Assembly (NCBI RefSeq): GCF_000255455.1
Contig: NZ_JH621259.1
Coordinates: 1 to 64,000 of the forward strand
Source of the DNA: Aquimarina agarilytica ZC1
GTDB lineage: Bacteria > Bacteroidota > Bacteroidia > Flavobacteriales > Flavobacteriaceae
DNA: 64,000 bases
Direction: 5' to 3'
Every line of letters starts with the position of its first letter. Within the stretch, counting starts at the first letter, position 1. The translations under genes and the position numbers were made by a program. Below are positions 1-7,877 of this stretch, piece by piece. The notes below the pieces were generated by a model. The model worked only from the letters and a program-made list of their open reading frames with translations. It searched no databases and had not been told where the DNA came from.

Positions 1-55
1 ACCTCTATGAGTGGCACTGTTTGACCGAAATCACTGGCATGGTCACTCCGAAATA
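1..55. mobile_element. Probable terminal repeats of an IS21-family element
   Basis: Two 21-bp units at 11-31 and 34-54 share TGGCA near the start and CCGAAAT at the end, with a 23-bp period; a weaker third unit may follow. Repeated 'TGGCA...CCGAAAT' blocks of this kind are typical of the multiple terminal repeats of IS21-family elements in Bacteroidota. The transposase itself would lie left of the window, so this is a recognition from pattern only. Confidence 0.4.
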
Positions 56-474
56 GCCAATTTGGATTGTAGATTCGGTTTTAATCCTCTATTAACAATA
101 ATATTACCCACTTTTTGTACCCTTGGCATCAAGCATATTTCTATATAAACTGGCTGCTCCTCTTGATCATAATGAACCAAAAAAACTTCTAGCCTAGCCT
201 TTTCAAATTCAATATCGTAAAGTTTTTTATCACCAGAATCTTTTGTCCTAAACACGGAAATTTTTCCATTAATAGGAATCCCCTTTTCGCCTAAATTATT
301 TAAAATTGAAATACTACTTTCTTTTATTTTTAAGTGAAGGTGTAAGTCTCCAAATAAAGGAACAGCCATTTGATGTACCATAGATTTCGATTTGGGAACT
401 ATAAAAGATGTTGGGTTTAAAACAGAAAATTCTAAACCGTTTAAAACAAGTATTGCCTTGGTCATAAGCTTCAT
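43..474 (-). CDS. TssD/Hcp-like type VI secretion tube protein, possibly truncated
   Basis: The 143-residue product resembles the Bacteroidota TssD (Hcp-like) tube family. It has an N-terminal 'KAILVLNGLEFSVL' strand like KAxLxxxGxEYxVL, a central 'GKISVFRTKDSGDKKLYDIEF' hairpin like the family's GxIxFxKxDxxxxLKELxF block, and a final 'QPVYIEICLMPRVQKVGN' like SEPMTxxxxxSAxxIxxGN. The usual early GRPS-type turn is missing, so it is divergent. TssD proteins form the hexameric tube of contractile injection systems and may carry C-terminal effector extensions. Here the extension after GN is short and its last codons run into the IS21-like end, so the true C-terminus may have been cut off. Start could be 474 or 465. 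No other T6SS gene is present in the window. Confidence 0.45.
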   Translation of the reverse strand: MKLMTKAILVLNGLEFSVLNPTSFIVPKSKSMVHQMAVPLFGDLHLHLKIKESSISILNNLGEKGIPINGKISVFRTKDSGDKKLYDIEFEKARLEVFLVHYDQEEQPVYIEICLMPRVQKVGNIIVNRGLKPNLQSKLAISE

Positions 475-840
475 TTTTGCAAAAGAAAAAGGCGGAACTT
501 CAACTTATTGTCCGAGAGGCACGACCAAATGCCCTGTAACAAATAAGAGAAGCCCACCCCATAAACGAAGCGGGCGTTCTGCTTATAATTCTTGTTACAA
601 TTTTTTTGGTCGTTTTCTCGAACAGAATTATAGCGAAACGCTACGTGAACTATTTATATGTTAAAATTCTATTCTCTTTCCTATGGGTTACTAATTTGGT
701 TTAGACCAAAGTAATTAATTATGCTGAGTCTACAAAAGAAAGAATTTATAGTATTAAGTATTGATAGAGGAATGAACTAATTTGAGATTATCATTAGTTA
801 TCTTAATCTTAAAGGTTAAACATGCTCAAAAAACGGTTGC
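475..840. other. Gene-free stretch of 366 bp
   Basis: I see no convincing gene here. An open frame on the plus strand (392-664) has no family resemblance and runs through a large palindrome. The main content is that palindrome (511-627, listed separately); a short hairpin TAGCG-AAA-CGCTA lies near 632. The rest, to 840, is AT-rich and shows nothing I recognise. Confidence 0.5.
511..627. repeat. Large imperfect palindrome with bulged stem
   Basis: Nested complementary arms are visible: ACGACCAAA at 521-529 with TTTGGTCGT at 605-613, TGTAACAA at 535-542 with TTGTTACA at 592-599, ATAAG at 543-547 with CTTAT at 582-586, AGAA at 548-551 with TTCT at 577-580, and GCCC at 552-555 with GGGC at 572-575. 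Single unpaired G residues at 576 and 581 bulge from one arm. Weaker pairing extends to about 511 and 627. It could be a MITE, a hairpin recombination site or a strong transcript hairpin; seven T residues at 601-607 follow the inner stem. Confidence 0.6.
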
Positions 841-2043
841 CTAGACACAAAAAAAATGTAAATATTTAGTTCCTAATTTCTCAAAATACTCAATCAAATT
901 AATTCTGTAGCATGTATAAAAACAAAATAAACAGAATAAGAAAAGTAGAGTAATAAATAGAGCTCTCAATATTAACTTAAGGTTTGAGATTTTAACTTTA
1001 ATTTTTTCAAAATCACGTTTAAAATCTTCATAGATTTTATTGTAGGATGTTTTTATTAATTTTTCCTCTTCTAAAACATCCTCATTTAAACAGGAAATAT
1101 TGTATTTGGTAATTCTTAAAATTAAGAATGCAATTATAGTATAAAGAAGGTAAGCAATTAAAATCAATAAGAGGATTTTAGGATCATTTTTTACTTTGTA
1201 ACTTGCAAAAACAGAAGCAGCAAAGGTTAAAGGAAACGAAACAACTTGCTTACTTATTGAATCTATATTTTTATCAATATCTTCGAAATACTTTTGTCTT
1301 TCTTCTTTAAACTCAGTCTTAACTTTATCGAAAGCAAAGCTTTCTACATAAGTCTCATAATCCCTATCCGTTAAACTTATAAGAGCTTCTAAGTTTTCTA
1401 AAAGAGCTGAAAATCTTAAAGACTCACCATATGAATGTATGACCGTAATAACATTTTCTTTAAAAAAATGAATAAATTCCTTTTTACTAAAATTGGATTT
1501 TAATAGGTCTAATTTTCCACTCATTTCTTTTTCATAAAAAAACTTAAAACTAGGAAGAGTGTATCCTACAGTAAAAATTCCATTCTGTTTACTGATAATT
1601 GTAAATGAATTGTTTGACTCATCAACAAATGGAGTGAAATCATGATTATTTGATAAATACTTTTTTATTTCATAAAACTGTATGAAATTTTCGGTAAAAA
1701 GCTTTGAGCTTTGAATTCTATTATCTGAAGACCTAGAATATTGTGCTTTTAATATTAAATGATTTGAATTTTCCTCTTGTATGTCAAAAATTGAAACAAA
1801 ATTTTCTTCATTGTAATAGAACTTAAAATTATCTAATCTTGATTTAATCAGATTTATTTCATAAGTCTCGTTGATTAATTCTTCCAAAAAAAAGAATTTA
1901 TTCAATAAACTTTTGGTTCTAATTTTATCCTTTAAGATTGAAAATACTATTTGATAACCGTTAAAAGTTTTCTCTTTAAAAATCTCTTGGTCATTAATAA
2001 TATCTACTAAATTTTCTAAATCTTGTTGATAATTACTCATCAT
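841..2043 (-). CDS. Membrane protein paired with NdpA-like gene
   Basis: This 400-residue protein is unrecognised. Residues 1 to about 250 are charged and probably soluble and helical. Hydrophobic segments follow at roughly 258-275, 283-310 and 362-388, so it is probably anchored near its C-terminus with the large N-terminal part cytoplasmic. A coiled-coil-like acidic and basic stretch lies between the last two segments. The gene begins two bases after the stop of the NdpA-like gene, so the two are almost certainly cotranscribed and act together. I prefer the ATG at 2043 to the TTG at 2049, which would overlap the upstream stop. There are no catalytic motifs I can name. Confidence 0.75.
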   Translation of the reverse strand: MMSNYQQDLENLVDIINDQEIFKEKTFNGYQIVFSILKDKIRTKSLLNKFFFLEELINETYEINLIKSRLDNFKFYYNEENFVSIFDIQEENSNHLILKAQYSRSSDNRIQSSKLFTENFIQFYEIKKYLSNNHDFTPFVDESNNSFTIISKQNGIFTVGYTLPSFKFFYEKEMSGKLDLLKSNFSKKEFIHFFKENVITVIHSYGESLRFSALLENLEALISLTDRDYETYVESFAFDKVKTEFKEERQKYFEDIDKNIDSISKQVVSFPLTFAASVFASYKVKNDPKILLLILIAYLLYTIIAFLILRITKYNISCLNEDVLEEEKLIKTSYNKIYEDFKRDFEKIKVKISNLKLILRALFITLLFLFCLFCFYTCYRINLIEYFEKLGTKYLHFFCV

Positions 2044-2045
2044 AT

Positions 2046-3080
2046 TCAAGCATTTTCAATAAGCACTTGTTTTTCTCTTTTTATTATACTTGGTAATTTA
2101 TCTGAATAAATAATTATCCTATCACTTTTTACATCAACATTACTTGAATTTAATTTATCTAAATCGACTCTTAATTCAATGCCTGGAACTTTCGCTCTTA
2201 TCGTTATTAACTTTTTCCAATGTTGGCCGGACACCTTAAATTCAGGATCAATTACAACTCCTGAGGTTTCTGCATAATCCTTTATTTTCGAAGAAAGAGT
2301 TTCTCCATAAAAATGAGATGAGATATCATAAATATTGACTTTCCCTTTGTGTTCTGTTTTCACATAATCATGCACTCTTTTTTGAAATTCTAATTGATCA
2401 ATAGAATCTCCCTTTTCATCCAAAGGTGGGTCAATAGTCTTAAGTAAATTTATTAGATGTTGTGTGTTCTCACTATTCTTGATTAACCCATCTGCTAAAA
2501 TCCATTCTTTAAAATATCCAGATACATTTCCATCAGCTTGTGTTGTAATTATAGAAAGATATTTTCTGTCGTCAAATTCAGACTTAAATATTGTAAAATT
2601 CAAACGAGCAGCCATTGCTGTTTTCTCAATATTTACATTCTCAGTTTTATCTAATATATAATTATCTTCTTTTCTAATGATATTAATCCCTGATCGCTTT
2701 CTTAAAAGTACAACCATAACAAAATGTTTGGAATCTACACTATAATCACAAAAAAGGAAATAGCCACCTTTCGCAAAATTCTGTTTCTGGATTTTCTGTC
2801 TCAAGATTTCTAATGAATAAGAGAATTGGATAAACCTATCATCAGAAGAATCATCTAAATACTTTAAAAGATCATCTTTAAAACTATTTGACTCATTCTC
2901 TTTAAATGTCGCATTTTTCTTACTAGAGCTATCGCTAATAGAATTATGCAACTCTAATATTAATTGCTTCGCAAAAGCATCAATCTTTAGTAAATGTTCA
3001 GAATATTCAATTGATGCTTTTGTGCTTTGTTCCTCTTTTTCTAAATGGTGTACAACAACTCTAGTAATTTTTAGACTCAT
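2046..3080 (-). CDS. NdpA/YejK-family nucleoid-associated protein
   Basis: The 344-residue product matches the layout of the 37-kDa nucleoid-associated protein family (NdpA, YejK; PF04245). It starts with 'ITRVVVHHLEK', has a middle 'GGYFLFCDYSVDSKHFVMVVLLRKRSGINI' segment equivalent to the family's GYLLFxxYxxxxxxFLLVxLLxxKxG core, and a later part with 'YLSIITTQADGNVSGYFKEW', typical of the family's YLSFIxGRxxxxVSxYF region. Chromosomal members bind DNA, but this copy sits on a mobile element directly before a membrane protein gene, so a cargo role such as defence is more likely than nucleoid packing. The start is taken as the ATG at 3080 rather than a TTG at 3086. Identification is by motif memory only. 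Confidence 0.7.
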   Translation of the reverse strand: MSLKITRVVVHHLEKEEQSTKASIEYSEHLLKIDAFAKQLILELHNSISDSSSKKNATFKENESNSFKDDLLKYLDDSSDDRFIQFSYSLEILRQKIQKQNFAKGGYFLFCDYSVDSKHFVMVVLLRKRSGINIIRKEDNYILDKTENVNIEKTAMAARLNFTIFKSEFDDRKYLSIITTQADGNVSGYFKEWILADGLIKNSENTQHLINLLKTIDPPLDEKGDSIDQLEFQKRVHDYVKTEHKGKVNIYDISSHFYGETLSSKIKDYAETSGVVIDPEFKVSGQHWKKLITIRAKVPGIELRVDLDKLNSSNVDVKSDRIIIYSDKLPSIIKREKQVLIENA

Positions 3081-3141
3081 ATTCAATAAATTATGAATAT
3101 AAATCTAACATACTATTCTAAAATACAAAAGGTTATATGAC

Positions 3142-3654
3142 TTATTTATTAAAGTTTGTAACTATAGAATATCGATATCTAAATACACTAGTGCGCACCA
3201 CTCTAAATTGCCCTATGGTAGTATCCCAACCTAGTGGAGTAACTAACCCCATTTTTTTAAGTTTAGAACGACTTACATTCTCATTCTCTTCTGATTTGAT
3301 AAGTTGTTCTAAAATCCTCTCGTCTGGAGATAACATAGGTTTCTTGGGCATAGGCCTCTGGGATTCAATTGGTTTTTCTTTTACTTCTTCTAAAACAGGT
3401 TTAGATTCAGCAATAGCTTCCTCGATTTCGTTGAACTCCATGCGGTCTGCATATTCTTCTTCGATATCTTCCACAATTTCTAAATCTAAGGCTTCTAGTT
3501 CAGTCAGTAAATTTCCTTTTTCACATTCAGAAACTGTATCCAATAGCTTTTGCATACGATTGAAAATCTCAATTTTCTCTTGAATGGGCTGCAAAAGTAA
3601 GGATACTTCTAATTGATTTCGCTTTAAAAATAATTGATGTTCGATACGTTTCAT
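3142..3654 (-). CDS. Conserved-looking unknown protein, 170 aa
   Basis: I do not recognise this protein. The N-terminal half is helical and acidic (a run rich in Glu and Asp around residues 50-75), the middle is Pro and Lys rich (residues 88-108), and the C-terminus (about 110-170) is a small basic domain that may be a helix-turn-helix or OB-like DNA-binding fold. It is the last gene of a tightly packed leftward series that starts near 17.6 kb, lying 10 bases after the small membrane protein gene. The acidic linker suggests a modular protein that bridges two partners; that is inference. Confidence 0.6.
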   Translation of the reverse strand: MKRIEHQLFLKRNQLEVSLLLQPIQEKIEIFNRMQKLLDTVSECEKGNLLTELEALDLEIVEDIEEEYADRMEFNEIEEAIAESKPVLEEVKEKPIESQRPMPKKPMLSPDERILEQLIKSEENENVSRSKLKKMGLVTPLGWDTTIGQFRVVRTSVFRYRYSIVTNFNK

Positions 3655-3664
3655 AAAGTTAGAA

Positions 3665-3916
3665 TTAAGCGGTTACTAATTGGGGAGTTAAGTTTTCACT
3701 AGATTCTAGTGATTTTTCGATAATACTAGATAATGCCGCAGTAGCCACAGAAGTAGCTAAGACAATACCTGTGGTTTTCAGTAGCTCTTTTCCTTTAGGC
3801 ACTTGAAATTTGAATTGCTCTTTATTGGAATTCTTACCTAGATTATAATAGATCAGAGCTTCTGCCAGTCCAATAGCCAATCCTGCTCCTGTAATGATTA
3901 ATACCTTTTTATTCAT
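3665..3916 (-). CDS. Small membrane protein with two hydrophobic helices
   Basis: The 83-residue product has hydrophobic segments at residues 5-25 and about 48-66, both rich in Gly and Ala, separated by a basic loop. It fits a small inner-membrane hairpin protein. It has only three bases between it and the upstream gene, so it belongs to the operon-like block. No family is recognised. Confidence 0.6.
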   Translation of the reverse strand: MNKKVLIITGAGLAIGLAEALIYYNLGKNSNKEQFKFQVPKGKELLKTTGIVLATSVATAALSSIIEKSLESSENLTPQLVTA

Positions 3917-3919
3917 GTG

Positions 3920-4498
3920 TTACTTTTTATCAATTACTTTTTCAAATTTTTCTTTAATCTGCTCCTGCCCTTTTTCAATACGGAGGTCACTCATTTTGAA
4001 AGTATTCATAATATTGCGATGTGCTCTAAGTAGTATTTTTCTTGCTTCCTTTTGTACCTCTTTATTTTCTTTTAAAGTAGGAGGAATCAGATTGGCTATA
4101 GAAATAAAATGACCTTTAATCTTAGCATGTCGAGTTGGTTTTGGCTTTTGGGGCTTTCCTTTTCTTTTCTCATCATTGTATGCTCGAATCTTTGCTCGAC
4201 AAGCTTTAATATCGGCATCTAATAACTTCAAATCTTCATCTATAGATTTGATGGTAGCCTTATCCTTAGATTCTTTTTTAGAAGTACCCTCTTTCTTAGG
4301 TTTTTCTTTTTCTAAAGCTTCAGGAGCGCTTCGTTCTACCATTTTATAGACCTTCTCGATATTCTCTTTAGCAATTGTTTCAAAGGCTTTTTTATCTGCT
4401 GTATTTTCATAATCTTCTAATAAAGATTTGACAGCAGCTTGTAAAAGGGTCGGTTGCACTTTTTCTAAATCCAGTGCTTGTAATTGTTTTATCGTCAT
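3920..4498 (-). CDS. Lysine-rich unknown protein, 192 aa
   Basis: This is an unrecognised, strongly basic and helical protein. A Lys/Glu-rich linker lies around residues 70-95, followed by a helical heptad-like segment (about 98-120), a basic patch rich in Lys and Pro (122-140) and a C-terminal amphipathic helix. The composition suggests nucleic-acid or coiled-coil contacts. It is packed between neighbours with three-base gaps on both sides, which points to one transcript. Confidence 0.6.
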   Translation of the reverse strand: MTIKQLQALDLEKVQPTLLQAAVKSLLEDYENTADKKAFETIAKENIEKVYKMVERSAPEALEKEKPKKEGTSKKESKDKATIKSIDEDLKLLDADIKACRAKIRAYNDEKRKGKPQKPKPTRHAKIKGHFISIANLIPPTLKENKEVQKEARKILLRAHRNIMNTFKMSDLRIEKGQEQIKEKFEKVIDKK

Positions 4499-4501
4499 GG
4501 G

Positions 4502-4813
4502 TTATGCGGCTATTTGTAATTCTAGTTCTAACAAGACTAAGGCTCTAGCACGTTCTTGTTCCTGGATTCGTAGGTATTCTTGGGTATCTTTTGATTTTGG
4601 AGACTTACTGCTCTTTTGATAAATTTCGTAGAGTAAGGCGTCAGCCTCTAAGGCTTTATCATCAGCCTTTTGAAAGTGTCCTGAATTATTTCGAATCACT
4701 TCCCAAGCTTTGACTAAATCAAGAGGGCTTCCCGTGAGTTCTTTGATTTCTTTTTGATTGGTAATACTTACTTTTTTGAGTTCCTTTGGAGTAAAATCTT
4801 TAGTTTTGTACAT
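4502..4813 (-). CDS. Unknown small protein, 103 aa
   Basis: A short soluble, mostly helical protein with a Lys-rich N-terminus and a Glu/Leu-rich C-terminal helix. No motif or family is recognised. Its reality is supported by tight spacing (two to three bases) with genes on both sides in the same direction. Confidence 0.55.
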   Translation of the reverse strand: MYKTKDFTPKELKKVSITNQKEIKELTGSPLDLVKAWEVIRNNSGHFQKADDKALEADALLYEIYQKSSKSPKSKDTQEYLRIQEQERARALVLLELELQIAA

Positions 4814-4815
4814 AA

Positions 4816-5130
4816 TTATAAGGTGTGATCTATGGCGTATTGTTGTTGATATACAGGTTCTAAAGACCAGAAAAAAGCATTTGCTTCTTCTTGGTTACTG
4901 TAATGAATAGAACAAAGTTGCGGTGTTCCATCTAATTCGAAACATTCGTAGCGATAGCATTGTTTCGGATTATCAAAATCAGTAAGATCAATACAGTTCC
5001 ATTGTAAAATCAAGGCATCAGGACGCATTTTAGAAATCATGATTCTAAAATCTCGACACTGATTTGGTGTTGCTTTATTGATTTCAATGGCTCGATTCAT
5101 TATGATATTGATGACTTCTTTTTTAAGCAT
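4816..5130 (-). CDS. Unknown small protein, 104 aa
   Basis: An unrecognised protein with a mixed alpha/beta appearance and several aromatic residues in the second half. The Cys residues are spaced irregularly and do not form an obvious zinc site. Its ATG overlaps the last codons of the VWA-like gene by eight bases, which implies translational coupling with that gene. Confidence 0.55.
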   Translation of the reverse strand: MLKKEVINIIMNRAIEINKATPNQCRDFRIMISKMRPDALILQWNCIDLTDFDNPKQCYRYECFELDGTPQLCSIHYSNQEEANAFFWSLEPVYQQQYAIDHTL

Positions 5131-6139
5131 GAGTGTTAGGATTATTGGAACTGTAATTTTCTAGAATGGTAGTGACCTCTCTTACGGCTGCTTCAATAGA
5201 GTAACTTTGTTCAAAAACAAAAGCTTTAGGGTTGATCTGCTTTACAAATTCATTCCCCATCTTACTTTCGATACTCCCTAAACTATTTGGGATATTAAGT
5301 CCAAAATAATTTGATATAGAGATGAGACTTTTAAAACCTTTATACCTAAAGAATCTAGGATCTGAAGCCAATAAGAGCAGCTGATTTTTATCTAATGGAT
5401 CTTGAAAACGTTTTACACAAACAACATTCATCAGCTTGTGTGTATTAAAACTCGTACCAAGAAGTACATTTACCTGAACTGGGATTTGACGTTGTTCTAA
5501 AAAATCTACAAGTTCACCACAAGCCAGTCCTACATACAATAATTGATCTCCACCCAACTGCGCATTTGCTCCAGCTAATAAATAAAGTTCTATCGCTGGA
5601 AGTTGATTTTGTTTTTGAGAAAAAGAAGTATAAACTTCCTTAACTGAAGTATGAAATGATATCTTTTGTAACTCCACATTCATCTGACTGATTCTAGTAT
5701 CGATGGGTGCTGATGTATTTATAGCATATTGCTTCGATAGTGCCATAGCCGCTCTATCGAAAGAAAATATTCCTAAACCTTTATTGTTGTAATCAAGTTT
5801 TGGTTTTAGAAGCTTTTGATCTGCTAACTTGTATAGATAAGGTTCGAGTTTTCCTTTTAGTTTGGGACGTACTTTCTCAAGCAAATACATTCCTAAAAAC
5901 TGTTGATGATTCTCTAATTCATCTACACTTTTAGGAATTGGTGTTCCAAACCAATTCTTTCCTTGCTGTATGAATTCGCTTGCGGCACCCTCAATACGAT
6001 TCCAAACCTCTTTATTGCTAGCGTTCAACTGCTGAATTTCAACATTACAAAAAGCATGGAAATCTACTATACTATTGAATTGTAAATAGTGGTAGGTTTC
6101 TTGCCTTTTGCTGATGGTATGTTTCTTTGGTCGTCTCAC
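5123..6139 (-). CDS. Possible VWA-like partner of the MoxR-type ATPase
   Basis: This 338-residue protein begins with a GTG codon. The N-terminal half contains 'AASEFIQQGKNWFGTPIPKSVDEL', close to the entry region of phage and plasmid VWA-like proteins found beside MoxR ATPases. The C-terminal half alternates strands and helices ('IELYLLAGANAQLGG', then a helix, then 'IPVQVNVLLG') and ends with 'PLDKNQLLLLASDPRFFRYKGF', which resembles the closing segment of those VWA-like folds. The MIDAS signature DxSxS is not visible, so metal binding may be lost. The nearby leftward AAA ATPase gene supports the pairing. This is a fold guess from sequence pattern and context; an unrelated protein is possible. 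Confidence 0.45.
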   Translation of the reverse strand: MRRPKKHTISKRQETYHYLQFNSIVDFHAFCNVEIQQLNASNKEVWNRIEGAASEFIQQGKNWFGTPIPKSVDELENHQQFLGMYLLEKVRPKLKGKLEPYLYKLADQKLLKPKLDYNNKGLGIFSFDRAAMALSKQYAINTSAPIDTRISQMNVELQKISFHTSVKEVYTSFSQKQNQLPAIELYLLAGANAQLGGDQLLYVGLACGELVDFLEQRQIPVQVNVLLGTSFNTHKLMNVVCVKRFQDPLDKNQLLLLASDPRFFRYKGFKSLISISNYFGLNIPNSLGSIESKMGNEFVKQINPKAFVFEQSYSIEAAVREVTTILENYSSNNPNTHA

Positions 6140-6231
6140 TTGTTTTAAAATTATGAGATAACCGAATTTTTAAAAGGTCTTTATTTTGTAATTCAGTACG
6201 CTTGTTGATATATTTAATCGAAAATCGATTG

Positions 6232-6921
6232 ATGTACAGGAAGATCCATATTGACTTTCAAAAAGATGAATACTGCTATTTTTGCAATTCCAATAAATTA
6301 TTAAAGAAGGGAATTCTATTAATAGATACTCAAACCAATAAGAGATATATTTCAAGCTTGACATGTATTGAAAAGGTCAAAAATGAAATCTATAATTACG
6401 ATGAAAAAATTCCTGATTTAACAAGAGGTGTTATTTCTTTGGCTTCTAACTCTATGGGAAGCACTAAAAACCCTAGCAACGAATTAGTAAGAATAATGCC
6501 TCCTTTAGAATATCTAATATTAAGACAAAACAAATTACAAGACTTTAAAGGAATATCTTATTGGAAAATCGAAGATATTTATCAGTATTATTCTAAATTT
6601 TTTATTATCACTCCACAGCAAGAAAAAAGATTACTTGGATTAATTCAAACTACTAAAGCCAAATTTCCCCATTTAGCTCCCCGAAATTTACAAAAAGTCT
6701 ATGCAGCCTCATATTGGCTGAATTATTCTATTGAAAAGCAATACAACAAAAAATCCAAGGACTTCTTAAATAGTGTTTTACAATTTTATAAAACTAAAGG
6801 TTTTGTAACAACAGCTCAAGAAAAATATGTTCAAAAAACTTTAGAATGGCTGAATGATTCTTTAGATAACAAATTCAAAAAAGTTCCTAGAATTGAATTT
6901 CCTCAGTTTTGCTCGCAATAA
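6232..6921 (+). CDS. Unknown protein, lone rightward gene in the block
   Basis: A 229-residue soluble protein that I do not recognise. Near the N-terminus it has a CxxC pair (residues 15 and 18) and a third Cys at 45, which may be a small zinc knuckle; the rest is helical and basic. It is the only rightward gene between 3142 and 17623, inserted between the VWA-like gene and the ATPase gene, and it converges on the ATPase gene with five bases between stops. The start is the ATG at 6232 just after an AATCGA-AAA-TCGATT inverted repeat; an upstream TTG at 6202 is less likely. It may be a later insertion with its own promoter. Confidence 0.6.
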   Translation: MYRKIHIDFQKDEYCYFCNSNKLLKKGILLIDTQTNKRYISSLTCIEKVKNEIYNYDEKIPDLTRGVISLASNSMGSTKNPSNELVRIMPPLEYLILRQNKLQDFKGISYWKIEDIYQYYSKFFIITPQQEKRLLGLIQTTKAKFPHLAPRNLQKVYAASYWLNYSIEKQYNKKSKDFLNSVLQFYKTKGFVTTAQEKYVQKTLEWLNDSLDNKFKKVPRIEFPQFCSQ

Positions 6922-6926
6922 TATAT

Positions 6927-7877
6927 TTAACCAATCCTCCTTTTAAACTCGGTAATAAACTCCTGTTTCATAGTACTTCCTTTATATGAATTCAAAAAGG
7001 TTTCCAAATTGATTTCTTCTTTGATATGCTTTGCTTTTTCTAGATTTATAGCTAAGAAATAACTCTCAATCGCATCTTTTAAAGTTTTACCATTAGGAAT
7101 TTTACGAAAGGTTTTTCCAAACTCATCTTTCATTCCCGTTTCTCGTTTCATCTCTAACTCGTAGATGCGCTCTAGGTTCAGCATAGTACGAAGGGTCATG
7201 ATATCCTCCGTATCATCATCACTAATAGATCGTCCTTCGTAATTTAGAATCGCTTTTCTAATGGCTACACAAATATTGAAAACCGCAGGATACACAACAG
7301 ATCGCTCTAAGGTTTCATTGTAACCAATTCTGTAAATACTTCCACTAAAACGATCTAATAAAGAAGCATCTTGCTTATTATTCCCTATATAATTGGTACT
7401 CATTCCTTTCCCAAGAACATTACCCGTGGCAATACATCCAAAATTCCGATGCTTCTTTATAGGTTCATTTTTACCATTGAAAATGATTGCTTTCTCTTTA
7501 GCGCTTTTAGCTAAGGCATCATTGAGTAATCCTGCGGTATTGGGATCGAGCTTGGGCAGCTCATCTAAAATGAGAATTTTACCATCGCGCCATGCTTCTA
7601 TCAAAGCCCCTTCTTTATAGCCTTCCATGGTCTGCCCTCCTTTGATATCAATGGGAGAAGTCCATTGATTGCAATTCACCGTCACAAAAGGAAGCCGTTT
7701 TCCATCATTTTCATTGCGACCGAAAAGTGCGTAGGCTACTTTTTCTCCGAGGGTACTTTTTCCTGTTCCGGCGCTTCCCACTAAGAAAGCATTATTTCCA
7801 ACACTAAGATCATCCACAATTTTCATAAAATTTGGAATCTGTTCTATTTCGGGGATATCTAATTTTAAATGGTTCAT
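6927..7877 (-). CDS. MoxR-like AAA+ ATPase
   Basis: A 316-residue AAA+ ATPase. Walker A is GSAGTGKS at residues 34-41, Walker B is ILILDE at 101-106, and a polar sensor region 'CIATGN' follows near 150. The size, the short N-terminus and the DEL-type Walker B fit the MoxR/AAA_5 group, whose members work as chaperone-like motors, usually with a VWA-domain partner; a candidate partner is encoded next in the same direction at 5123-6139. Its ATG overlaps the stop of the giant helicase gene as ATGA, so the two are translationally coupled. A DNA-processing or protein-remodelling role with the helicase is inferred from context. Confidence 0.85.
   Translation of the reverse strand: MNHLKLDIPEIEQIPNFMKIVDDLSVGNNAFLVGSAGTGKSTLGEKVAYALFGRNENDGKRLPFVTVNCNQWTSPIDIKGGQTMEGYKEGALIEAWRDGKILILDELPKLDPNTAGLLNDALAKSAKEKAIIFNGKNEPIKKHRNFGCIATGNVLGKGMSTNYIGNNKQDASLLDRFSGSIYRIGYNETLERSVVYPAVFNICVAIRKAILNYEGRSISDDDTEDIMTLRTMLNLERIYELEMKRETGMKDEFGKTFRKIPNGKTLKDAIESYFLAINLEKAKHIKEEINLETFLNSYKGSTMKQEFITEFKRRIG

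Noticed and set aside
535-599. Integron attC site
   Set aside because: The hairpin and bulges look similar, but the RYYYAAC and GTTRRRY core boxes are not present and no integron integrase is in the window.
392-664. Plus-strand 90-codon reading frame
   Set aside because: It overlaps the TssD-like gene in antisense and then runs through a palindrome; no protein-like pattern.
3137-3583. Plus-strand 148-codon frame
   Set aside because: Antisense to the better-supported 170-residue gene at 3142-3654 and rich in Ser in the way antisense frames of Glu/Leu-rich genes are.
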